A stretch of 8,582 bases of DNA, taken from Chloroflexota bacterium. GTDB lineage: Bacteria > Chloroflexota > Limnocylindria > Limnocylindrales > CSP1-4. Location of the stretch: assembly GCA_005880805.1 (NCBI GenBank), contig VBFZ01000080.1, forward strand, positions 13,574 through 22,155, in the 5' to 3' direction. This document shows, piece after piece, positions 1 to 5,779 of this stretch (the stretch's first letter is position 1; every line of letters begins with the position of its first letter). Both the position numbers and the translations under genes were made by a program. The notes below the pieces were generated by a model, which was not told the origin of the DNA, searched no databases, and saw only the letters and a program-made list of their open reading frames with translations.

Positions 1-243
1 GTGCCGCTGGCAGCGGTACTGCATGCGGCCGGAGTCGCGTCGACCGCGAGTGCCATCGAAGTTCGCTCGCTGACTGGTTGGGGGGCGTCCTTCCCGATCG
101 GCGACGCGAGCGAGCTGCTCCTGGCGACGGGAGTCGCGGGCGGCGATCTGCCATTTCAGAACGGCGCGCCGGTCCGTCTCGTCGCTCCGAACCGGCGAGG
201 CCTCGACTGGGTCAAGTGGGTCGGCGAGATCAAGGTGTCCTAG
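1..243 (+). CDS. Molybdopterin-dependent oxidoreductase (sulfite oxidase-like), C-terminal fragment
   Basis: This is the last 80 codons of a gene that begins outside the window. The GTG at position 1 is almost certainly an internal valine, because the reading opens with PLAAVLHAAGV, which in this family lies inside the molybdopterin domain just after a W-x-G-V-type stretch. The end is typical of the oxidoreductase molybdopterin-binding domain: a run of the form S-L-T-G-W, then F-P-I, LLLATGVAGG, and finally PVRLVAPNRRGLDWVKWVGE. The Arg-Leu-Val-x-P and W-V-K-W pieces are family hallmarks near the cofactor site. Such proteins transfer electrons from small substrates such as sulfite to a haem or cytochrome partner. 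The substrate here cannot be told, and any membrane or signal segment would lie upstream. The gene ends at TAG 241-243 and converges on ligD. Confidence 0.85.
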   Translation: MPLAAVLHAAGVASTASAIEVRSLTGWGASFPIGDASELLLATGVAGGDLPFQNGAPVRLVAPNRRGLDWVKWVGEIKVS

Positions 244-387
244 CCGCGACGGTGCGAAATCGCAGGTCGTTCCACCTCCCTCTCCCGGCGAGCTCGGTGT
301 TGCGATTTCGGAATCCGATTTCGCACTGAAGGTTGGCGGCAGGAACAGCCGGGGTCATGTACGAATTCGGATTGGTCGCCTTGCCAC
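244..387. other. Convergent intergenic region between the oxidoreductase and ligD
   Basis: This 144-bp stretch separates two genes that run toward each other, so it should contain the 3' ends of both transcripts. I see no convincing coding frame. It is visibly richer in A/T than the flanking genes and is occupied mainly by the repeated CGATTTCG-type motif listed separately. No classical terminator hairpin followed by a T run is visible for either direction. Confidence 0.6.
252..326. repeat. Inverted and direct copies of a CGATTTCG motif
   Basis: GTGCGAAATCG at 252-262 is the exact reverse complement of CGATTTCGCAC at 316-326 (11 bp, 53-nt spacer). A competing partner, TGCGATTTCG at 301-310, is the exact reverse complement of CGAAATCGCA at 255-264 (10 bp, 36-nt spacer). 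CGATTTCG is therefore present as two direct copies (303-310 and 316-323) and one inverted copy (255-262). A looser relative, CGAATTCGGATT at 362-373, pairs imperfectly with 312-323. Possible roles are a bidirectional transcription-end structure, a protein binding site or a small non-autonomous repeat. No target-site duplication is evident, and the function is unknown. Confidence 0.5.
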
Positions 388-3207
388 CTATCCGAGCCGG
401 GGCAGCTCCTGGTGGTCGGTCTGCGCCTTGGCGAACAGGTCGCCGACCTCCGCCACGCGGGCGACCACGTTGCGGATCGTCCAGCGGTTCGGTCGCAGGT
501 CGGGATCGTCCAGCTCGTCCCAGGAGATCGGGGCGGAGACCGGCGCTCCGGCGGCGGGCCGAACGGCGTACGGGGCAACGAGCGTCTTGATTGGCTCGTT
601 CTGGGTGTAGTCCAGGCGAGCCCGACCGCCACGCTTCGCCTTGCTCCACTCCCATGAAACGAGATCCGGGACCATCGCGCCGACGGCGCGCGACACCTGC
701 TCGACCCAGCTGCTCGTGTCGGAGTAGCTGTACTTGCCGCGGATGATCGGGATCCAGATCTGGATGCCACGGCGCCCGGTCAGCTTCGGGTAACCGCGTA
801 CGCCGAGGTGGCCGAGGGCAGTCCGGAAGAGGCGCGCCAGGGTGACAGTCTCGTCCCAGGTGGTGTTCTCGCCGGGATCGATGTCGATGAGCGCGAACGC
901 GGGCCGCCAGGGGTCGTCGATGGTGGACGTCCAGGCGTGGATCTCGAACGCGGCCTGGTTCCCGAGCCAGCAGAGGGTGGCGACGCAATCCGCGATCAAG
1001 TGATCGTTCGCTTCCCGATCCTCGCGCTCCTCGAAGCCCGTTTCGTGCCAGATATGCAGCCACTTCGGCGCCGTGTCGGGGATGTCCTTCTGCCAGAAGC
1101 CGGGCGCTCCAGCCCCGTTCGGGTAGCGGTGGAGGTTGAGCGGCCGCTCCGCCAGATGCGGCAGCATCGCCGGGGCGATCCGGGCGAAGTACGCAACGAG
1201 CTCGCGCTTGGAAATCGGCGGCTCGTCGCCGGCTGAACCGTCGGGCTTCGGTGCCGGCGGAAAGAGGACCTTGTTGAGGTTGGTCAGCTTCAACTCGTTG
1301 CCGCCGACCTTCCACAGGCCCTCGGTGCCGAGCTGGTAGAGGGCCTCCAGCTCGTCTTCGGTCGCCTCCCATGGATGCTCGTGTTCCTCGGACGTCTTGC
1401 GGCCCGGGTTTCCGCCAGCCTTCGCACCGGCCGCGGTGGCCTGCTTCGAGACCGACGGCATCTGCTTCGCCTTGGCCCCGGATTTGGGTGCGTCGCCTGG
1501 TGGATCAGGCGCCTGACCCGACTTCCCGTCGCCAGGCGCTGCCACGGCCTTCTCCTTCGTCACTTCCTGCGGCTTCTTGTCGAGCTCCACGCCCTTGAAC
1601 GAGCTCTGCCGGACGATGCCATCGCGCGACCAGCCACCGAGCTCGGCGCGGATGACGAGCTCGGGCCGGGCCCAGCGCGCACCTCGCAGCTCGGGCAGTC
1701 GCGGAGGCGGTGGATCGAACGGCGGCTCGTCGACGGCAAGCGAATCGAGCCGCTCCTTGAGCTCCTTCCGGGTCCGCGCGTTGAAGCCGCTGCCGACCTT
1801 GCCCGCGTACCGCAGATTCCCGTCCTCGTACACACCGACGATCAACGCACCCAGGTCGCGGGCGTTCCCCTCACCGGGCGTATAGCCGCCGACCACGAGC
1901 TCCTGCTCAGGGCGAACCTTGACCTTCAGCCAGGTCGTGACGCGCCTGCCGGCCTCGTACCGGCTGTCGCGGCGCTTGGCGATGATGCCCTCGAGGTCGT
2001 TCTTTCTGGCCGCCTCGAAGAACGCGACGCCCTCCCGCTCCACGTGCGACGCGAAGCGCACCCGCGAGTGCTCGCGGAGGACGCTGCGCAGCAACCGCTT
2101 GCGGTGTTCGAGCGGGACGTTGACCAGCAGCTTCCCGTCGAGGTAGAGGAGATCGAAGGCCTCGTAGACGAGCGGCGCCCGGCGGGCCTCCTCGGCCTCC
2201 CGCTCCGTTGCGGGGCGCGCCATGCCGGCGAGACGGCCCGGCGCCCGGCTCCCGACCGTCTCGCTGATCCGGAGCTGCAGGAGCCCGAAATCCGGGCGCC
2301 CGTCCTCGTCGAGCGCGACCACCTCCCCGTCGACGATCGCCTGCTCCGCCTTGATCCAACTCGGCGGACTGAGCAGACGCGGGAAGTAGGCGCCCGCGTC
2401 GTTTCCGTGCCGGGTCTTCATGCGCACGGCATCGCCGTCGACGATCGCCTCGACCCGGTAGCCGTCCCACTTGACCTCGAACAGCCAGTCCGGGTTATCG
2501 AATGGCGCGGACGCCAGCGAGGCGGCCATGGGTTCGACGAACTCGGGCAGCTTCGCGCTGGCGGCCTTCGACAGGTCGATCTCGGCCTGTGCGGCAGGGG
2601 CGCCGCTCTGCCACAGCGCCGTCCGCTCGCCCTTGACCTCGTCGTTGGTCCGCCCGGTCTTGACGGACTGTGGGAAGTCCTCGGCGTCCCAGCCGCTGAC
2701 CGCGGATTCGTCGCGCTTGTGGATGAGGAGCCAGGGCTCGCCGTCCTCTCCTTCCCGCGGCCGGGTGCGAACGATCGTGAAGCGGCCCTTCAGCTTCTGC
2801 CCGTCGAGCCGGAACTTCAGCTCGCCTTCCTCGATCGCCTTCGCCGCGTCAGGCGTTTCGGGGTCCGGCTCCCAGGTGCCCCAGTCCCACACGATCACGT
2901 CGCCGGCGCCGTATTCGCCCCTGGGAATCACGCCCTCGAAGTCCATGTACTCGAGCGGGTGGTCCTCGACCTTCATCGCGAGGCGCCGCTCCTTCGGGTC
3001 AAGGGACGGCCCCTTCGGGACCGCCCAACTGACGAGCACGCCGTCGGCCTCAAGCCGAAAGTCGTAGTGGAGCCTGGTGGCGCGGTGACGCTGGACGACG
3101 AATCGGCCGCCGCCGGTCTTCCGGGGCGCCTCCGCCTTTGCCGTCGCTCCCGGCGGTTCCGGTGTCTTCCCGAAGTCGCGCTTGCGCTGGTAGGTCTCGA
3201 GGGGCAC
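388..3207 (-). CDS. ligD: ATP-dependent DNA ligase LigD (PE-LIG-POL order)
   Basis: This 939-residue enzyme of bacterial non-homologous end joining trims, fills and seals double-strand breaks held by Ku. Domains in order are a 3'-phosphoesterase at about 1-190, an ATP-dependent ligase at about 220-535, a Lys/Pro/Ala/Gly-rich linker at about 541-610, and an archaeo-eukaryotic-primase-type polymerase at about 635-939. PE metal and phosphate ligands appear intact: H41, H47, D49, R51 and H83. The ligase has motif I K246-W-D-G, E295 in DGEVV, motif IV EGIIAKR (406-412) and motif V WLKVK. The polymerase has the catalytic pair D775/D777 (IDIDPGE) and D866 in RLDYTQN, but D708 and Q816 stand where many LigD polymerases have His. 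The start is GTG 3207, giving MPLETYQRKRDF, as is usual for PE-first LigD. No clear Shine-Dalgarno sequence is visible. It lies 80 bp after ku on the same strand and is probably co-transcribed with it. Confidence 0.97.
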   Translation of the reverse strand: MPLETYQRKRDFGKTPEPPGATAKAEAPRKTGGGRFVVQRHRATRLHYDFRLEADGVLVSWAVPKGPSLDPKERRLAMKVEDHPLEYMDFEGVIPRGEYGAGDVIVWDWGTWEPDPETPDAAKAIEEGELKFRLDGQKLKGRFTIVRTRPREGEDGEPWLLIHKRDESAVSGWDAEDFPQSVKTGRTNDEVKGERTALWQSGAPAAQAEIDLSKAASAKLPEFVEPMAASLASAPFDNPDWLFEVKWDGYRVEAIVDGDAVRMKTRHGNDAGAYFPRLLSPPSWIKAEQAIVDGEVVALDEDGRPDFGLLQLRISETVGSRAPGRLAGMARPATEREAEEARRAPLVYEAFDLLYLDGKLLVNVPLEHRKRLLRSVLREHSRVRFASHVEREGVAFFEAARKNDLEGIIAKRRDSRYEAGRRVTTWLKVKVRPEQELVVGGYTPGEGNARDLGALIVGVYEDGNLRYAGKVGSGFNARTRKELKERLDSLAVDEPPFDPPPPRLPELRGARWARPELVIRAELGGWSRDGIVRQSSFKGVELDKKPQEVTKEKAVAAPGDGKSGQAPDPPGDAPKSGAKAKQMPSVSKQATAAGAKAGGNPGRKTSEEHEHPWEATEDELEALYQLGTEGLWKVGGNELKLTNLNKVLFPPAPKPDGSAGDEPPISKRELVAYFARIAPAMLPHLAERPLNLHRYPNGAGAPGFWQKDIPDTAPKWLHIWHETGFEEREDREANDHLIADCVATLCWLGNQAAFEIHAWTSTIDDPWRPAFALIDIDPGENTTWDETVTLARLFRTALGHLGVRGYPKLTGRRGIQIWIPIIRGKYSYSDTSSWVEQVSRAVGAMVPDLVSWEWSKAKRGGRARLDYTQNEPIKTLVAPYAVRPAAGAPVSAPISWDELDDPDLRPNRWTIRNVVARVAEVGDLFAKAQTDHQELPRLG

Positions 3208-3287
3208 GGGCTCAGTCTGGGCAATCCGCGCGGCGGCGGCAAACCCTCAACCGAGCACGGTGCGGACCAAGCCGGGGGCGGTTCGAT

Positions 3288-4268
3288 TCAGGCGGTCTTG
3301 CGCCGCCGGGCGGGCTTCTCCTCTCGCTCCTCGCTCGCGCTCTTCGCCTTGGCCGACGCGGGCTTGCGGGCAGGTTCCTTGCCGTCGCGGTCCTCGCCCT
3401 CGGCGGCTTCGCCGGCTGCCTTCGCGCGGGCCTCGGACTTGGCGCGCGCTTCGCGAACCGAAACGGGCTTCTCGCCGGATCGCGATGCCTTGGCCGCGTT
3501 CACGCTCGCCTCGAGGGCGGCCATCAGGTCGACCAGGTTGCTGGCCGGTTCGGGCGCCGGAGCAGCGACTTCGCGCCCCTCGACCTTGGCCTCGATGACC
3601 TTCATGAGCGCCTCGCGGTACTCGTCCTTGTAAGCGGTCGGATCGAAGTCGCCGGTCATCGCCGACACGAGCTGCTCGGCCATCGCCTTTTCGGCGGGCT
3701 TGAACTCGAACTTCTCCTCCGGGAGGTCGAGCTCCTTGACGTCCCGGATCTCGTCGGGCCAGTGGAGGGTGGTGAGAATCATCGTGTCGTCGAAGGGGTC
3801 CAGAGCGGCCAGGGCTTCCCGGTCCTTGATGACGACCTTGCAGATCGCCGAGAGGCCGCGATCCTCAAGCACCGAACGCAGCAGGTAGAACGCCTTGCGA
3901 CCGATCTTGTCCGGCTCGATGTAGTAGGCGCTCTTGACGAACTTTCCGACGCCGTCGCCCGTCTCGTCCCGGGCCACGAACTGCTCGATCTCGATGGAGC
4001 GGACGGTCTTCAGTGGCAGCTTCTCGAGGTCCTCGTCGGTGATGACCACGTATTCGCCGGGCTGCCACTCGTAACCCTTCACCGTATCCGTCCGCTGGAT
4101 GATCTTGTCGTCCTGCGGGCAGTAGATCTTCATCTGGATCCGCGACAGGTCCTGGTCGTGCAGCATGTTGAAGCTGATGCCGGCCTTGGACTCTGTCGCC
4201 ACGTAGAGCTTGACGGGGATCGTCACCAGCCCGAACTGGATGGCCCCCCGCCACATTGCGCGCGCCAT
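3288..4268 (-). CDS. ku: Non-homologous end-joining protein Ku
   Basis: This is a 326-residue bacterial Ku homodimer subunit that rings broken DNA ends and recruits LigD. The N-terminus MARAMWRGAIQFGLVTIPVK is the family signature, which fixes the start at ATG 4268; a GAGG at 4277-4274 sits 5 nt before it. A longer TTG-initiated reading from 4331 would run through the promoter palindrome and is rejected. The Ku core covers about residues 1-235. The conserved C-terminal LigD-contact type helix NLVDLMAALEASV is at 244-256. A basic, Ala/Lys/Arg/Glu-rich low-complexity tail covers about 257-326 and ends in ARRRKTA. Such lysine-rich tails occur in some bacterial Ku proteins and are known to aid DNA binding or threading. 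The gene is first of the ku-ligD pair and has its own promoter-like region upstream. Confidence 0.97.
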   Translation of the reverse strand: MARAMWRGAIQFGLVTIPVKLYVATESKAGISFNMLHDQDLSRIQMKIYCPQDDKIIQRTDTVKGYEWQPGEYVVITDEDLEKLPLKTVRSIEIEQFVARDETGDGVGKFVKSAYYIEPDKIGRKAFYLLRSVLEDRGLSAICKVVIKDREALAALDPFDDTMILTTLHWPDEIRDVKELDLPEEKFEFKPAEKAMAEQLVSAMTGDFDPTAYKDEYREALMKVIEAKVEGREVAAPAPEPASNLVDLMAALEASVNAAKASRSGEKPVSVREARAKSEARAKAAGEAAEGEDRDGKEPARKPASAKAKSASEEREEKPARRRKTA

Positions 4269-4273
4269 GGATG

Positions 4274-4278
4274 CCTCG
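4274..4278 (-). promoter_or_regulatory. Ribosome binding site of ku
   Basis: Read on the minus strand, CGAGG is followed by 5 nt and then ATG 4268. It is the best Shine-Dalgarno match near the family-conserved Ku N-terminus and supports this start over the longer frame. Confidence 0.65.
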
Positions 4279-4287
4279 TGCTCCGAT

Positions 4288-4306
4288 CGCGGCCGGGCGG
4301 GCCGCG
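4288..4306 (-). promoter_or_regulatory. GC-rich hairpin in the ku leader
   Basis: CGCGGCC at 4288-4294 and GGCCGCG at 4300-4306 are perfect reverse complements with a 5-nt loop. If transcription starts about 7 nt after the -10 box at 4312-4317, this 7-bp hairpin sits at the very 5' end of the ku mRNA, upstream of the ribosome binding site. It could protect the mRNA end or tune translation. No alternative pairing partner covering the ribosome binding site was found by eye. In DNA this GC-rich, a chance hairpin is possible. Confidence 0.4.
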
Positions 4307-4311
4307 GCGTG

Positions 4312-4317
4312 ACTATA
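4312..4317 (-). promoter_or_regulatory. Putative -10 box of the ku promoter
   Basis: On the minus strand this reads TATAGT, five of six matches to TATAAT, in a region otherwise very GC-rich. It is 43 bp upstream of the ku ATG, leaving room for a leader of about 35-40 nt. No good TTGACA-like -35 element is visible at 16-18 bp spacing (the hexamers there read like TCGAAG or ATCGAA), so the promoter may need an activator or an alternative sigma factor. The 16-bp palindrome directly abuts it upstream. Confidence 0.5.
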
Positions 4318-4333
4318 CCTTGCGATCGCAAGG
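4318..4333. promoter_or_regulatory. Perfect 16-bp palindrome, candidate operator of ku-ligD
   Basis: CCTTGCGATCGCAAGG is its own reverse complement over all 16 bases, and symmetry stops exactly at both ends. It fills the place of the -35/-10 spacer and touches the TATAGT -10 box. Repressor sites and MerR-type activator sites are commonly found there. The core GCGATCGC equals the HIP1 octamer of cyanobacteria, but nothing else here points to a cyanobacterium. A dimeric regulator controlling ku is the simplest reading; its identity cannot be inferred. Confidence 0.55.
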
Positions 4334-4346
4334 CCTTCGATCACGC

Positions 4347-4382
4347 TGCCGGAGGGCGGCAAGGCGTTGCATGCAGGCAACG
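4347..4382 (-). terminator. Two small hairpins after the nuclease-like gene, possible weak terminator
   Basis: Downstream of the stop at 4400 on the minus strand there is a 6-bp stem (4382-4377 with 4370-4365, 6-nt loop). It is followed by a 5-bp stem (4361-4357 with 4351-4347, 5-nt loop). Neither is followed by a T-rich tail, so a classical intrinsic terminator is not supported. They may still mark the end of that transcript just before the ku promoter. Confidence 0.25.
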
Positions 4383-4399
4383 GCGGCGGTGACAGTTCC

Positions 4400-5683
4400 T
4401 CAGCCCGAAGCGGCAGCCGACGCGTCGCGCCGCAGCTCGGCCTCGGCGTCCAGGACGCGCTCGATGATCCCGTCCCGCAGTCGATCGAGCCCGCTCGAAA
4501 CGTCGCCGGCGCTCTTGCCGATCGACGTCAGGGTCGACTTCAGGCCCTTGATGGCCTCGAGCTGGTGGCGGATCCCGGTGAGCGCGGCGACGACCGCTTC
4601 GCCATCGAATTCGACGCTCGAGTCGCGCAGCGTAGCCAGCGCATAGAGTCGAGCCAGGCGCAGTGCGGCTTCAAGCGTCGCGAGGTCCGGAGCCGCCGGA
4701 TCGATCACGCAGTACACGTCCGTGCCGCGAACGTCGAAGGGAGCGATGCCCGCCGGCGCATGCGCGGGCGTGAAGACGACCAGGCCGGTAGTGGCGGAGC
4801 GGTTGGCCTTCGCCTCCGTCAGCTCGTCGCGCATCTCCCGGCCGGACATCGCGCGGTCCTTCGCCTCTACGACGATCCGGAGGTCGACGCCCCTGGTCAT
4901 CCCCGGATCGAGGGTGATCACGAAGTCGCCCTTCTTCGAGCGCATGACGGCGCCGATCTCGTCACAGGTGCGATCGACGGTGTCGCCCGCACCCCGAGCG
5001 ATCGCGCCGAGCAGGTCTTCAAGCAGGTCCTCGAAGTCGCCGCCCTTGGCGGCTGATCGGGAACGCTCCACCGCCCGTGCCGCGGCGGCGGCCTCGATCG
5101 CGGTCAACCTGGTGTTGAGCTTCTCGAAACCGTCCGCGATCTCCATCCGGAACTGATGCAGCGGCGAGTTCATGCGCGTGGGATCGAGGAGCTGGGCGAG
5201 CTTGCTCGCGTCGCCGTCGAAGTAGGTCCCAAGGAGCCGGCCGATGCGGCCGATTGCGCTATCCCGCTTCGACTCGTCGAACAGCTCGCTGACGAACGAC
5301 CGCAGCGCGCCTCGATCGCCGAGGAACTTCTCCAGCGTCCGCGGGAGCCGGCCGTCGCCATCCGCGAAGTTCGTTCGAAGGGTTTGCTCCAGCATCGCGG
5401 CCGCCTTCTCGTTCGCGGCTTCCGTCTGGCGCAGCATCGTCTCGAACTCGCGACGGACCGCATCGACGTTGACGGTCACGCCCGAATCCAGGAGCGCAAG
5501 GAGCCCGATCTTCAGCGCGCGTTCAACCAGACCCGGACGCTCCTCGTCGGGGCGCTCGGCCACGAACGCGGCAAGCGCGGCGTCGCGTACGAGCAACCGG
5601 CTGACGACGATGGCGTCGCCGTCGACGCGGACATCGGACGATGGCTCGTTGAGCGGAAACTGGACGATGCGGGTCGCTTCCAT
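4400..5683 (-). CDS. Unrecognised protein with coiled coils and a probable PD-(D/E)XK nuclease domain
   Basis: I do not recognise a named family for this 427-residue soluble-looking protein (no signal peptide or membrane segment). Residues 1-70 are a mixed domain. About 75-105 and 176-210 look helical and coiled-coil-like. About 213-330 resembles the restriction-endonuclease fold: an acidic helix FEDLLEDLL (217-225), then KKGDFVITL with D253, then VVEAKDR with E273 and K275, then a helix ending in ELTEAKANRSA, followed by the strand GLVVFT. The D-x(19)-E-x-K spacing and the order of helices and strands fit PD-(D/E)XK enzymes. The C-terminus (about 365-420) is again helical. Coiled coil plus nuclease recalls RmuC in layout, but the sequence motifs differ. 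ATG 5683 is preferred. A GTG at 5713 would add 10 residues, and neither start has a clear ribosome site. It lies on the same strand as ku-ligD, 131 bp upstream of ku. Confidence 0.85.
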   Translation of the reverse strand: MEATRIVQFPLNEPSSDVRVDGDAIVVSRLLVRDAALAAFVAERPDEERPGLVERALKIGLLALLDSGVTVNVDAVRREFETMLRQTEAANEKAAAMLEQTLRTNFADGDGRLPRTLEKFLGDRGALRSFVSELFDESKRDSAIGRIGRLLGTYFDGDASKLAQLLDPTRMNSPLHQFRMEIADGFEKLNTRLTAIEAAAAARAVERSRSAAKGGDFEDLLEDLLGAIARGAGDTVDRTCDEIGAVMRSKKGDFVITLDPGMTRGVDLRIVVEAKDRAMSGREMRDELTEAKANRSATTGLVVFTPAHAPAGIAPFDVRGTDVYCVIDPAAPDLATLEAALRLARLYALATLRDSSVEFDGEAVVAALTGIRHQLEAIKGLKSTLTSIGKSAGDVSSGLDRLRDGIIERVLDAEAELRRDASAAASG

Positions 5684-5705
5684 GCCCGGGACCGTAGACC
5701 CGGGC
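5684..5705 (-). other. Inverted repeat immediately before the nuclease-like gene start
   Basis: GCCCGGG at 5684-5690 and CCCGGGC at 5699-5705 are perfect reverse complements with an 8-nt loop. The repeat ends at the base next to ATG 5683. If ATG 5683 is the true start, a hairpin here would sit where the ribosome binds and could repress translation. If GTG 5713 is the start, the repeat is simply coding. No convincing promoter was found between here and the uricase stop at 5780. Confidence 0.35.
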
Positions 5706-5779
5706 TGTGCCACCTAGGGTGTCACGCCCTGCCCAGGAGCTCCATGCCTCAGATACGCAGGCGGTCGCGGCCCGGACCA

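Noticed and set aside
3208..3287. A promoter or terminator in the ku-ligD spacer
   Set aside because: Nothing resembling a -10/-35 pair or a stem with a T run was found, so co-transcription is the simpler reading.
1375..3633. A 752-codon plus-strand open frame opposite ligD
   Set aside because: It runs antisense to a protein with intact LigD motifs throughout, extends past the ligD start into ku, and has an Arg/Leu/Gly/Pro-biased translation with no recognisable domain. It is a high-GC shadow frame.
4269..4331. A longer Ku N-terminus starting at TTG 4331
   Set aside because: It would translate the -10 box and half the palindrome. The conserved Ku N-terminus and the GAGG site both point to ATG 4268.
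4318..4333. HIP1 repeat (GCGATCGC) as a cyanobacterial marker
   Set aside because: There is one clear copy, the symmetry extends to 16 bp, and the gene content does not suggest a cyanobacterium. An operator is a better explanation.
3138..4646. A 502-codon plus-strand open frame opposite ku and the nuclease-like gene
   Set aside because: It covers the antisense of two supported genes and the ku promoter, and its composition is shadow-like.
4400..5683. Assignment of the nuclease-like protein as RmuC
   Set aside because: The coiled-coil-plus-nuclease layout is similar, but the N-terminal membrane segment and RmuC-type motifs such as a VDAK-like active site are absent.
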